Shown: positions 25,801 through 38,200 of the stretch, piece by piece
Layout: each line of letters opens with the position of its first letter
Position numbering within the stretch: the first letter of the stretch is position 1
Assembly: GCA_037039925.1 (NCBI GenBank)
Contig: JAXRKP010001863.1
Location: 22,489 to 86,488, forward strand
Length of the DNA stretch: 64,000 nt
From: Doris montereyensis
Lineage: Eukaryota > Mollusca > Gastropoda > Nudibranchia > Dorididae
Reading direction: 5' to 3'
Notes under the pieces: generated by a model
Databases searched by the model: none
What the model was told of the DNA's origin: nothing
What the model saw: the letters and a program-made list of their open reading frames with translations, nothing else
Made by a program: the position numbers and the translations under genes

Positions 25801-26163
25801 GATAAAGAGCGATAAGCTGTGAAGGCTGCGATAGGCTGCGATAGCCGCGATAGACTGCGATAGGCTGCGATAGGGAGCGAAAGGGAGCGATAAAGGCTGC
25901 GATAAAGAGCGATAGGCAGCCATAGGCAGCGATAAAGAGCCATAGGCAGCGATAAAGAGCCATAAATAGCGATAGGCTGCGATAAAGAGCGATAGGCTGC
26001 GATAAAGAGCGATAGGCAGCGATAAGCAGCGATAGGCAGCCATAGGCAGCGATAGGCAGCGATAAGGAACGATAAAGAGCGATAAGGCAGCCATAGGCAG
26101 CGATAAAGAGCGATAAAGAGCGATAAAAAGCGATAAAGAGCGACAAAGAGCGATAGGCTCCGA
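13801..26163 (-). repeat. 12.4-kb GATAAAGAGC decamer satellite (TATCGCTCTT on the minus strand)
   Basis: The largest single-family array in the window. Units are GATAAAGAGC, interspersed with GATAGGCTGC and, near 21,240-21,730 and 23,060-23,360, GATAGGGTGC. Near 25,600-26,100 AGCCATAGGC variants appear. A 30-bp reading period makes long open frames of repeating YRSLSLFIAL on the minus strand, up to 942 codons at 13,798-16,626. These are stop-free because of the unit, not because of selection. Indels from the 10-bp register are dense at 13.8-20.4 and 23.6-26.1 kb and sparse at about 20.9-23.5 kb. Confidence 0.95.
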
Positions 26164-26290
26164 TCTATCACAGCTTATCGCAGCCTATCACAGCCTAACA
26201 CAGCCTATCGCAGCCTATCGCTCTTCATTATCGCAGCCTATCGCTCTTTATCGCTCTTTTTCGCTGCCTATCGCTCTTTATCGCTCTTTT
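26164..26290 (+). repeat. Short forward decamer block TATCGCAGCC
   Basis: Polarity reverts to forward at about 26,163 (GGCTCCGATCTATCACAGC). Roughly a dozen TATCGCAGCC and TATCGCTCTT units follow, then an abrupt join to S24. Confidence 0.88.
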
Positions 26291-27320
26291 TACGTCTGTT
26301 AGGTACTACTTCTTTATGTCTCGTGGTACTACTTCTGTATGTCTGGTACGTACTATTCTTTTCTGTCTTGTAGGTACTATTTCTTTATGTCTTGCGGGTA
26401 CTACTTCTTTATGTCCGGTAGATACTACTTCTTTACGTCTGGTAGATACTACTTTTTTATGCCTGGTAGGTACTACTTCTTTATGTTTCGTAGGTACTAT
26501 TTCTTTATGTATGGTAGGTACTACTTCTTTAGGTCTGGTAGGTACTACTTCTTTACGTCTGGTAGGTACTACTTCTTTATGTCTGTTAGGTACTACTTCT
26601 TAATGTCTCGTATGTACTACTTCTTTGTCTGGGAGGTACTACTTTTTTCTGTCTTGTAAGAACTATTTCTTTATGTCTTGTTGGTACTACTTCTTTATGT
26701 CTGGTAGGTACTACTTTTTTCTATCTTGTAGAACTATTTCTTTTATGTCTGGTGGTACTACTTCTTTATGTCCGGTAGGTACTATTTCTTTACGACTGGT
26801 AGGTACTACTTCTTTATGCCTTGTAGGTGCTACTTTTTCGTCTTGTAGGAACTATTTCTTTATGTCTGGTGGGTACTACTTCTTGATGTCCGGTAGGTAC
26901 TACTTCTTTCTTTACGTCTGGTAGGTACTACTTCTTTATGTCTGTTAGGTACTACTTCTTTATGTCTCGTAGGTGCTACTTCTTTATGTCTGGTAGGTAC
27001 TACTTTTTCTGCCTTGTAAGAACTATTTCTTTATGTCTTGTTGGTACTACTTCTTTATGTCTGTTAGGTACTACTTTTTCTATCTTGTAGGAACTATTTC
27101 TTTATGTCTGATGGGTACTACTTCTTTATGTCCGGTAGGTACTACTTCTTTACGACTGGTAGGTACTACTTCTTTATGTCTGTTAGGTACTACTTCTTTA
27201 TGTCTCGTAGGTACTTCTTCTTTACGTCTGGTAGGTACCACTTTTTATGCCTGCAAGGTACTACTTCTTTATGTTTCGTACGTACTATTTCTTTATGTAT
27301 GGTAGGTACTACTTCAGGCG
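26291..27320 (+). repeat. S24 satellite array, block 2
   Basis: 24-bp units as in block 1, with scattered one-base deletions that break the open frames. It finishes with the same terminal word as block 1 (ACTTCAGGCGGAATGATATC), so the S24-S35 junction is shared by the two blocks. Confidence 0.92.
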
Positions 27321-27718
27321 GAATGATATCGAATTAGAGGACGATTGATGTCGCGTAGTCATATACAATTAAAGAACGATTGAGGCCGCGTAGTGATATT
27401 GAATTAGAGGCCGATTGAGGCATAGTGATATGGAATTAGAAGACGATTGGGAGGTCGCGTATTACTGATATCGAATTAGAGGACGATTGAGGTCACATAG
27501 TATATCGAATTAGAGGACGATTGGTCACATAGTGCTATCGCATTAGAGGACAATTGATGCCGCGTAGTGATATGAAATAAGAGGACAATTGAGGCCGCGT
27601 AGTGATATCGAATTAGAGAGAGGAAGATTGAGGCATTGTAGTGATATCGAATTAGAGGACGATTCAAGCCACGTAGTGATATCAAATTAGAGGCCAATTG
27701 AAGCGTAGTGATATGGAA
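27321..27718 (+). repeat. S35 satellite array, block 2
   Basis: 35-bp units in the same order of variants as 779-1280, including CATATACAATTAAAGAACG, but with about three fewer units and more small indels. This is a diverged copy of the first S35 block. Confidence 0.92.
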
Positions 27719-29945
27719 TTTTAAAAAAAGCCCAAAAAACAAGAAAAGAAGACTAAAGACAAGAAAAAAGAGAAAAAAAAAAAAGAAAACCAAGGACAAC
27801 AACAAGACCAAAGACAAGAAAAGAAGACCAGAGACAAAGAAAGAAGACCAAAGACCGAAAAGAAGACCAAGGACAAAAAAGACTAAAGACAAGAAAAGAA
27901 GACCCAAGACAAGAAAAGAAGACTAAAGCCAAGAAAGAAGACCAAAAACAAGAAGAAAATATCAAAGACAGGAAAAGAAGACCAAGACAAGAAAGAAGAC
28001 CAAAAGACAAAAAAGAAGACCAAAGACAAAAAGAAGACCAAATACGAAAATCAAAACCAGAGGCAATAAAAAGATCAAACGACAAAAAAACGTCAAAGAA
28101 GACGAATAACAAGAAAAGAAGACCAAGGACAAGAACAAACACCAAAGACAGAAAAGAAGACCAAAGACAAGAAAGAAGACCAAAGACAAAAAGACCAAGA
28201 CAAAAAGAAGACCAAAGAGAAGAAAAGAAGACTACAAACAGGAAAAGAACACGAAAAGAACAAACCAAAACACCAAAGATAATAAAATAAGACCAAAGAC
28301 AAGAGAAGAACACCGAGGACAGGAAGAGCAAAATCAAGGACTGAAAAAAGAAGAAGAAAGAGAAAAAAAGGACCAAAGACTAAAAAAAAAGACAAATGAC
28401 CACAAAAAAAAGACCAAGACTTAAAAAAGACCAAAAACAACAAGACCAAAGACAAAAAAAAAAAAGACCAAAGACAAAACGAAAACCAAAGACGTACAGG
28501 AAAAGCAGACAAAAAGGAGACGCAAAGACAAAATAGAAGACGAAAGACAAAAAAACAAAAACAAAGACAAAAAAAGAAGACCAAAGACCAGACAAGAAGA
28601 CCAAACACAAGAAAAAGGAGACCAAAAAAAGAGAAAAAGACCAAAACAAAAAAAGAAGATAAAAAACAAGAGAAAAGAAGACCAAAGACAAAAAGACACA
28701 AAATAAAAAGACCAAAGACAAGAAAAGACCAAATACAAAAAAAGATCCGACAAGAAAAACTTCAAGACCAGAAAAAGAGGAGCCACAAGCAAGAAAAAAG
28801 ACCACTGGAAAAAAAGGAAGAAAGGAAAAAAGACAAAAACAAAAAAGAAGACCAATGACAAAAAACAAGACCAAAGACAAAGGAAGAAAGAGACAAAAAA
28901 CAAGACCAATGACAAACAAAAGACCAATGACAAAAACAAGACCAAAGACAAAAGAAGACCAAGAGACAAAAAACAAGACCAATGACAAACAAGAACCAAA
29001 AGACAAACAAAGACCAAAGACAAAAAAAGAAGACCAAAGATGAACAGGAAAAGTAGACAAAAAGAAGACAGAACAAGACAAAAGACTAAAAAGAAGACCA
29101 AAGACAAGAAAAGAACACCAAAGGCAAAAAGAGAAGACCAAAGAACAGACGAAAACACCAAAGATAATAAAACAAGACCAAAGACAAAAGAAGAGGACCG
29201 AACACAGGAAGAAAAAATCAAAGACTGGAAAAGAAGACGAAAGAAAAAAAGACTAAAAACAAAAAAGAAGACCAATGACAAAAAACAAGACCAAAGACAA
29301 ATAAGAAGACCGAAAGACAAAAAACAAGACCAATGACAAAAAAGACCAAAGACAAAGAAAAGACCAAAGACAAAAAAGACACAAAATAAAGAAGACGAAA
29401 GACAAGAAAAGAAGACCAAATACAACAAAAAAAGATCACAACAACAAAAAAGACCCAAGACAAGAAAAGAAGACCACAAACAAGAACAAAAGACCAAACA
29501 CAAGAAAAGAAGATCAAAGACAAGCAAGGAGCAAGACAAAAAAACAAGACCAAAAACGAGAAATAAGAAGAACAAATATAAAAAAATACCAAAGACAAGA
29601 AAAGAAGACCAAAGACAAAAAGAAGACCAAAGACAAAAAGAAGACCAAAGACAAAAAAGACACAAAATAAAGAAGACAAAAGACATGAAAAGAAGACCAA
29701 ATACAAATAAAGATCAAGACAACAACAAAAAACCAAGACAAGAAAAGAAGACAACAAACAAGAAAAAAAGACCAAACACAAGAAAAGAATACCAAAGACA
29801 AGAAAAGACCAAGACAAAAAAGAAGACCAAAAAAAGAAGAAGACCAAATACACGAAAAGAACACCAACAACAAAAAAGAAGAACAAAAGACAAAATAGAA
29901 GACGAAAGACAAAAACAAGAACAAAGACAAGAAAAGAAGACCATT
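27719..29945 (+). repeat. S20 purine-rich satellite array, block 2
   Basis: Starts with the same AAAAAAGCCCAAAAAAC junction as 1281, but then continues with words that match the end of block 1 (about 2450-2530). An internal deletion or exchange relative to block 1 is therefore likely. Bases 29,098-29,210 match 2277-2390 closely. Frames on either strand are low-complexity only. Confidence 0.9.
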
Positions 29946-30116
29946 TTTATGTCTGGTAGGTACTACTTCTTTACGTCTGGTGGGTACTACTTTGCGTATT
30001 GATATGTATTGAAAAGAAAAGAAGACTAAACACAAGAAAAGAAGTCCAAACACAAGAAAAGAAGACCAAACACAAGAAAAGAAGACCAAAGACAAAAAAA
30101 GAAGATCAAAAACAAG
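29946..30116 (+). repeat. S24-S20-S24 transition
   Basis: Two S24 units, then the junction word TGCGTATTGATATGTATTGA (about 29,992-30,011), then a short S20 run ending in CAAAAACAAGATATGTCTGG, where the next S24 array begins. Both junction words recur, inverted, between 42.3 and 44.5 kb. Confidence 0.85.
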
Positions 30117-31226
30117 ATATGTCTGGTAAGTACAACGTCTTTATGTCTGGTAGGTACTACTTCATTATGTCCGGTAGGTACTACTTTTTTCTGTCTTGTA
30201 GGATCTATTCCTTTACGTCTGTTAGGTACTACTTCTTTATGTCTCGTAGGTACTACTTCTGTATGTCTGGTACGTACTATTTTTTTCTGTCTTGTAGGTA
30301 CTATTTCTTTATGTCTTGCGGGTACTCCTTCTTTATGTCCGGTAGGTACTAATTCTTTACGTCAGGTAGATACTACTTTTTTATGCCTGGTAGGTACTAC
30401 TTCTTTATGTTTCGTAGGTACTATTTCTTTACGTATGGTAGGTACTACTTCTTTAGGTCTGGTAGGTACTACTTCTTTACGTCTGGTAGGTACTACTTCT
30501 TTATGTCTGTTAGGTACTACTTCTTAATGTCTCGTAGGTACTACTTCTTTATGTCTGGTAGGTACTACTTTTTTCTGTCTTGTAAGAACTATTTCTTTAT
30601 GTCTTGTTGGTACTACTTCTTTATGTCTGGTAGGTACTACTTTTTTCTATCTTGTAGGAACTATTTCTTTATGTCTGGTGGGTACTACTTCTTTATGTCC
30701 GGTAGGTACTATTTCTTTACGACTGGTAGGTACTACTTTTTTATGCCTGGTAGGTATTACTTTTTCCTGTCTTGTAGGAACTATTTCTTTATGTCTGGTG
30801 GATACTACTTCTTTATGTCCGGTAGGTACTACTTCTTTACGACTGGTAGGTACTACTTCTTTATGCCTGGTAGGTACTACTTTTTCCTGTCTTGTAGGAA
30901 CTATTTCTTTATGTCTGGTGGGTACTACTTCTTTATGTCCGGTAGGTACTACTTTTTTCTGTCTTGTAAGAACTATTTCTTTATGTTATGTTGGTACTAC
31001 TTCTTTATGTCTGTTAGGTACTACTTTTTTCTATCTTGTAGGAACTATTTCTTTATGTCTGGTGGGTACTACTTCTTTATGTCCGGTAGGTACTACTTTT
31101 TTACGACTGGTAGGTACTACTTCTTTATGTCTGTTAGGTACTACTTCTTTATGCCTGGTAGGTACTACTTCTTTACGTCTGGTAGGTACCACTTTTTTAT
31201 GCCTGGTAGGTACTACTTCTTTATGT
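30117..31226 (+). repeat. S24 satellite array, block 3
   Basis: 24-bp units with well-kept length, giving an open frame of 295 codons. The 120-bp five-monomer higher-order unit seen at 109-348 is present here too, in diverged tandem copies at about 30,680-30,920. The array changes abruptly to CTCCATCGCT decamers at about 31,226. Confidence 0.92.
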
Positions 31227-32458
31227 TTCGTACGTCCATCGCTCCATTGCTCCATCACTCAATCGCTTAATCACTCCATCGCTCCATCGCTCCATCGCTC
31301 CATCGCTCCATCGCTCCATCGCTTCATCGCTCCATCGCTCAATTGCTCCATCGCTCAATCGCTCCATTGCTCCACCGATCCATTGCACCATCGCTCCGTC
31401 GCTCCATCGCTGCATCACTCCATCGCTCTACTGCTTCATCGCTCCATTGCTCCATTGCTCCATCGCTCCATTGCCCTATCGTACCATCATTCTAACGCTT
31501 TACCGCTTCCTCGCTCCATTGCTCCATCGCTCCATCGCTCCATCGCTCCATCGTCCCATCGTTTCATCGCTCCATCCCTACATCGCTCCATCGCTCCATC
31601 GCGCCATCACTCAATCGCTCCATCGCTCCATCGCTCAATCGCTCCATTGCCCATCGTTACATCGCTCCATCGCTCGATCGCTCCATCGCTCCATAGCTCC
31701 ATCGCTCCATCGCTCCATCGCTCCATCACTCCATCGCTCCGTCGCTCAATTGCTCAATCGCTCCATCGATCTATTGCTCTATCGATCCATTGCTCCATCG
31801 CTCCGTCGCTCCATCGCTCCATCGCTCTACTGCTTCATCGCTCCATTGCTCCATCGCGCCATCGCTCAATCGCTCCATTGCCCAAATTGTACCATCACTC
31901 CAACGCTCTACCGCTTCAGCACTCCATTGCTCCATCGCTCCATCGCTCCATTGCCCAATCGTTTGGTCGCTCCATCCCTATATCGGTCTATCGCTCCATT
32001 GCTCAATGACTCAATCGCTAATCGCTCCATCCCTCCATCGCTCCATTGCTCATCGCTCCATCGCTCCATCGCTCCATCGCTTCACCGCTCCATCGCTCCA
32101 CCGCTCCATCGGTCAATTGCTCCATCGCTCTTTTGCTCCATTGCTCCATCGATCCATTGCTCCATCGCTCCGTCGCTCCATCGCTCCATCACTCCATCGT
32201 TCTACTACTTCATCGCTCCATTGCTCCATTGCTCCAGCGCTCCAGCGCTCCATCGCTCCATCGTTCTTTCACTCGATCCCTCTACCGCTTCATTGCTCCA
32301 TTGCTCCATCGCTCCATCGTTCCATCGCTCCATCGCTCCATTGCCACATCGTTTATTCGCTCCATCCCTACATCGGTCCATCGCTCCATCGCTCCATCGC
32401 TCCATTGCTATATCGCTCAATCGGTTCATCGTTCCATCACTCAATCGCTTAATCGCTC
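31227..32458 (+). repeat. Decamer satellite CTCCATCGCT, block 1
   Basis: Tandem decamers CTCCATCGCT with CTCAATCGCT, CTCCATTGCT and CTCCGTCGCT variants. The core ATCGCTC is shared with the TATCGCTCTT and TTAATCGCTC families, so this is another branch of the S10 family. Confidence 0.92.
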
Positions 32459-33390
32459 CACCAAGACAAAACAGAAGACCAATGACAAAAAAGAAGACCA
32501 AAGACAAGAAAAAAAGTCCAAAGGCAAGAAACGAAGACCAAACAACAGACGAAAAGACCAAAGATAATAAAACAAGACCAAGACGAAAAAAAAAGACCAT
32601 CGCTCCGTCGCTCCATCGCTTCATCACTCAATCGGTCTACTGGTTCATCGCTCCATTGCTCCAAAACTCCAAAGCTCCATTGCCCCATCAAAAAAGAAGC
32701 CGCTCCATCCCTACATCAAAAAAGCTCAATCGCTCCATTGCTCCATCACTCAATTGCTAATCGCTCCATCGCTCCATTGCTCCGGAGACAAACTCCAGAG
32801 ACAAAAGAACAAAGACGAAAAGAAGACCAAAGACCAGACAAGAAGACCAAACAGGAAAAGAAGACTAAAAACAAAACGATCAAGACAAAAAAAAGAAGAC
32901 CAAAAAACAAGGAAAAGAAGAGCTCAAAAAGAAAACCTCAAAGACAAAGAAGACCAGAAAGACAAAAAGAAAAGGACACAAAATAAAGAAGACCAAAGAC
33001 AAAAACAGACACAAAAAGATCAAGACAACAAAAAAGACCCAAAACAAGAAAAAGAAGACCGACCAAAAAAGGAAAAAGACCAAACACAAGAAAAGAAGAT
33101 CAAAGACAAGTAAAAGACCAAGACAAAAAAGAAGCATCAAAACAGAAAGAAGACCAACATAAGAAAGAAGACTAAATTACAAAAAGAAGAACAAAGACAA
33201 AATAGAAGACGAAAGACAAAACAAGAACAAAGACAACAAAGAAGACCAAAAAACCAGACAAGAAGACCCAACACAAGAAAAGAAGACCAAAGACAAGAAA
33301 GATCAAGATTAAAAAAGAAAAAAAGAAGAAAAAGACAAAACACAAGAAAAATAAAAACCAAAAGACAAAAAAAGAAGACCAAAAACAAGA
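32459..33390 (+). repeat. Alternating S20 and CTCCATCGCT segments
   Basis: S20 at 32,459-32,600, decamers at 32,600-32,785, then S20 to 33,390. The first S20 piece carries the same variant words as 40,757-40,870 (AAAAAGTCCAAAGGCAAGAA). This indicates that decamer-to-S20 junctions were copied as a unit. Confidence 0.86.
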
Positions 33391-34495
33391 TATGTCTGCA
33401 GGTACATTTCTTTTTTATGTCTGGTAGGTACTACTTTTTATGTCTGTGTAGGTACTATTTCTTAAGGTCTGGTAGGTACTGCTTCAAGGTCTGGCAGGAA
33501 GCATTTTTATGCCTGTTAGTATTGTATCCCTGTAGGTACTACTTCTTTTGCGTCTGGTAAGCACTACTTTTTTCTGTCTTGTAGGAATCCATTTCTTAAA
33601 ATGTCTAGTGGAAACTACTTCTGGCGTCCGGTTGGTACTATTTTTATGTCTGGTAGGTACTACATCTCTACGTCTGGTAGGTACTACTTTTTATGTCTTG
33701 TAGGTACTTTTTCTTTTTGTCTGCTAAGTACTTCTTCTTTATGTCTGATGGTACAACTTCATTATGTCTGGTAGGTACGACTTCTTTATGTCTGGTAGGT
33801 ACTACTTCTTTATCATCCGTTAGGTACTACTTTTTATGTCTGGTAGGTACTACTTCTTTCTGTCTTGTAAGTACTATTACTTTATGTCTGGTAAGTACTA
33901 CTTCTTTATGTCTAGTAAGTACTATTTTTTTATGTCTGATAGGTACTACTTCATTAGGTCTAGTAGGTATTACTTCTTTATATCTGGTAGGTACTACTTT
34001 TTTATGTCTGGTAGGTACTATTCTTTATATCTGGTAGGTACTACTGCTTGATGGCTCGTAGGTACTACTTCTTTATGTCTGGTAGGTACTACTTTTTTAT
34101 GTCACGTAGGTACTATTTCTTTTGTCCTGGTAAGTACTACTTCTTTATGTCTGATAGGTACTACTTCTTTATGTCTGGTATGTACAACTTCTTTATGTCT
34201 GGTAGGTACTACTTCTTTATGTCTGGTAGGTACTACTTCTTTATATCTGGTAGGTACTACTTTTTATGTCTTGTAGGTACTATTTCTTTATGTCTGGTCG
34301 GTACTACTTTTTTATGTCTGGTAGGTACTACTTCTTTATGTCTGGTAGGTACTACTTTTGTATGTAGGTACTACTTCTTTATGTCTGGTAGGTACTACTT
34401 CTTTATGTCTGGTAGGTACTACTTTCTCGTAGGCACTACTTTTATGTCTGGTAGGTACTACTTTTTTATGTCGTAGGGTACTACTTTTGATGTTT
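33391..34495 (+). repeat. S24 satellite array, block 4
   Basis: Begins with the GATATGTCTG junction after S20. The first 200 bases are degenerate (for example GGTCTGGCAGGAAGC). The rest are regular 24-bp units until TTTAGTAGGACGATTGAG, where S35 starts. Confidence 0.9.
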
Positions 34496-34775
34496 AGTAG
34501 GACGATTGAGTCTGGCAGTGAGTGATATCGAATTAGGAGGACGATTGAGGTCACATAGTGATAACGAATTAGAGGACGATTGAGGCCGCATAGTGATATC
34601 GAATTAGAGGACGATTCAGGGCGTAGTGATATCGAATTAGAGAACGATTTGAGGTCACATAGTGCTATCGAATTAGAGGACGATTGAGGCTGCATAATGA
34701 TATCGAATTAGAGGACGATCGAGGCTGCATAGTGATATCGAATTAGAGGACGATTGAGACGTAGTTGATATGTGG
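34496..34775 (+). repeat. S35 satellite array, block 3
   Basis: About eight S35 units. This S24-S35 join differs from the one shared by blocks 1 and 2, because the AGGCGGAATG word is missing. It ends at TATGTGGAATTTGAG without the S20 that follows S35 elsewhere. Confidence 0.88.
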
Positions 34776-35205
34776 AATTTGAGTCATCAGCCTTCCGGTT
34801 TTTACCACGATAAACCGCTTTGCTCCATCGGTCCATCACCAATTCCAATCGTTCCATCTAACCGGTTTTACATCGCCCAACTGGTTTATCCATTGCGCTT
34901 ACCGGTTTTAACCGCATTTTTTTTACCGGTTTTACCGCTGCATCGTAATGTTTGAAACCGTTCCATCACTCCTTGAAACATCTTTTAAACGCTCAAACCG
35001 CTTTAAACGCTCCATTGCTCCACCACATTCCTAACTCTTTTTCGTACCGTTTCCTAAAGTTCATCGCTCCATCGCCTTACAGCTCCATCGATCCACAGTT
35101 ATCGCCCATCGCTTTCTACCCCTTCCTACAGCTTCCATAACTCAATCCTAACTCGTCCTACATTCTTCCTTCGCTCCTACTCCATGGCTCTATCGCTCCA
35201 TTGCT
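34776..35205 (+). repeat. Degenerate transition with ACCGGTTTTA words
   Basis: Irregular sequence built from ACCGGTTTTA, AACCGCTTT and CTCCATCGCT fragments. It resembles the spacers near 9,600 and 13,200. No gene, RNA or transposon is recognisable. Confidence 0.65.
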
Positions 35206-38200
35206 ACTTACCGCTCAATCGCTCCCTCGCTCCATCGCTCCATCGCTCCATCGCTCTATTGCCCCATCGTACCATCCTTTAACGCTCTACCATTTCATCG
35301 CTCCAGTGCTTCATCGCTCCATCGCTCAATCGCTCCATTGCCCCATCATTTTTATCGCTCCATCCCTACATCGCTCCATCGCTCCATTGCTCCATCACTT
35401 TAATCGTTTAATCGCTCAAGCTGCTCCATTGCTCCATCGCCCCATTCCTCAATCGATCCATCGCTCCATCGCTCCGTCGCTCCATCGCTCCAGCACTCCA
35501 TCGCTTACCGCTTCATCGCTCCATTGCTCCATCGCTCCATTCCTACATCGCTCCATCGCTCCATTGCCCATCACTCAATCGTTTTAATCGCTCCATCGCT
35601 GCATCGCTCAATCGCTCAATTGCTAATCGTTGAAACCGCTTTGTATCGATTTTAATTGCTCCATCGTTCCATCGCTCCATCGCTCCATTGCTCCTTATCC
35701 ATTGCTCCATCGCTCCGTCGCTAAATCGCTTCATTCCAATCGGTCTACTGGTTCATCGCTCCATTGCTCCATCGCTCCATCGCTCCATTGCCCCATCGTT
35801 TTGCCGCTCCATCCCTACATCCTCCAATCGCTCCATTGCTCCATCACTCAATTGCTAATCGCTCCATCGCTCCATTGCTCCATCACTCCAGTGCTCATCG
35901 TTATCGCTACCCATCCTATAACATCGCCCCACATCCTACCATCGCTCCATCATTCCATCGCTCCATCGCCGCTCCATCGCTCCATCAATCCATCACTCCA
36001 TCGCTCAATTGCTCCATCGCTCCATCGCTCCATTGCTCAATCGATCCTTTGCTCCATCGCTCCATCGCTCCCTCACTCACCGGCAAACCATTGTTTTGTC
36101 GCTCCATCCCTACATCGCTCTATCGCTCCATTGCTATCACTCAATCGCTAATCGCTCCATCGCTCCATCGTTTCATCGCTCCATCGTTCCATCGATCCAT
36201 TGCTCCACGGCTCCATCGCTCCATTGCCCCATCGTTACATCGCTCCATCCCAACATCGCTCCATCGTTCCGTCCCTCCATCGCTCCATTGCTCATCGCTC
36301 CATCGCTCCATCGGTCCATCGCTCAATCGCTCCATCGTTCTGGCGCTCCATCGCTCCAATCCCTCCATTGCTCCATCGCTTGATCGCTCCATCGCTCCAT
36401 CGCTCAATTGCTCCATCGCTCCATCGCGCCATTGCTTCATCGATCCATTGCTCCATCACTCCTTCGCTCGATCGCTCCATCACTCCGCGCTCCATCGCTC
36501 CATCGTTCTTTCACTCCATTGCTTAATCGCTCCACTTCATCCCTACATCGCTCCATCGCTGCATTGCTCCATCAGTCAATCGCTTAATCGCTCCATCGCT
36601 CCATCGCTCAATTGCTCCATTGTCCATTGTTACATCGCTCCAATCGCTCCATCGCTCCATCGCTCAACCACTCAATCGCTCTATCGCTCCATTGCTCCAT
36701 CGCTCCATCGCTCCATTGCTCCATCGATGCATTGCTCCATCGCTCCGTTGCTCCATCGCTCCATCACTCAATCGGTCTACTGCTTCATCGCTCCATCGCT
36801 CCATCGCTCCATCGCTCCAGCGCTCCATCGCTCCAGCGCTCCATTGTCCATCGTACCATCAGTCCAACGCTCCACCGCATCATCGCTCCATTGCTACATC
36901 GCTCCCATCGCTCCATCGCTGCATTGCCCCATTGTTTTGTCGCTCCATCCGTCCCATCGCTCCATCGCTCCATTGCACCATCACTCAACCCTGCTAATCG
37001 CTCCGTCACTCAATTGCTCAATCGCTCCAGTCCTCATCGTTACATCGCCCATCGCTCCATCACTCCATTGCTCCATTGCTCCATCGCTCCATCGCTCCAT
37101 CGCTCCATTACTCAATCGCTCCATCGCTCGATCGCTCCATCGCTCAATTGCTCCATCGCTACATCGCTCCATTGCTCCATCGATCCATTGCTCCATCGCT
37201 CCATCACTCCCATCGCTCCAATGCACCATTGTTTTGTCGCTCCATCCCTACATCGCTCTATAGCTCCACTGCTCCATCACTCAATCGCTAATCCCTCCAT
37301 TCACTCCATCCCTCCTTCGCTGCATCGATCCATCGCTACATCGATCAATTGCTCCATCGCTCCATTGCCCCATCGTTTTGTCGCTCTATTCCTACATCGC
37401 TCCATTGCTCCGTCGCTCCATCGCTCAATTGCTCATCGTTGCATCGCTCCATCACACCATCGCTCTCGGCTCCATCGCTCTATCGCTCCATCGCTCCATC
37501 GCTTGATCGCTCCATCGCTCCATCGCTCAATTGCTTCATCGTTCCATCGCTCTATTGCTCCATCGATCCATTGCTCCATCGGTCCATCGCTCATTCGCTC
37601 CATCACTCCATCCTCCATCAACTCCATCGCTCCGTCGAATCAATCGCTCCATTGTCCGTCGTTCCATCGCTCCATCGCTCCATCGCTCCATCGCTACATC
37701 GTTCTTTCACTGCATCGCCCTCCATCGCTCCACTCCATCGTTCTTTCACTCCATTGCCCCTACCTCTTTATCGCTCTCCATCCCTACATCGCTCCATCGC
37801 TCCATTGCTAACCATCACTCAATCGCTCCAATTGCTCCATCGTCCATCGTTCAATCGCTCCATTGCCCATCGTTACATCGCTCCATCGCTCCATCGCTCC
37901 ATCGCTCGATCGCTCCATCACTCCATCGCTCCATTGCTCAATTGCTCCATCGCTCCATCGCTCCATTGCTCCATTGCTCCATCGATCCATTGCTCCATCG
38001 CTCTGTCGCTCCATCGCTCCATCACTCCATCGGTCTACTGTTTCCATCGCTCCATTGCTCTATCGCTCCATCGCTCCATCGCTCAATCGCTCCATTAATC
38101 CATCGTTCCATCACTCCATCGTTCAATCGCTCCATTGCCCATCGTTACATCGCTCCATCGTTCCATCGCTCCATCGCTCAATCGCTCCATCACTCCATCG

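Noticed and set aside
28421..29686. 421-codon hydrophobic open frame that looks like a membrane protein
   Set aside because: It is the pyrimidine strand of the S20 satellite. Leu/Phe/Ser/Cys runs follow from composition.
30383..31270. 295-codon Tyr/Phe-rich open frame
   Set aside because: A direct result of the 24-bp S24 unit, which has no stop in this frame. The equivalent block at 26.3 kb is broken by indels with no sign of constraint.
35764..37263. 499-codon His/Ser/Pro-rich open frame
   Set aside because: CTCCATCGCT decamers read with a 30-bp period.
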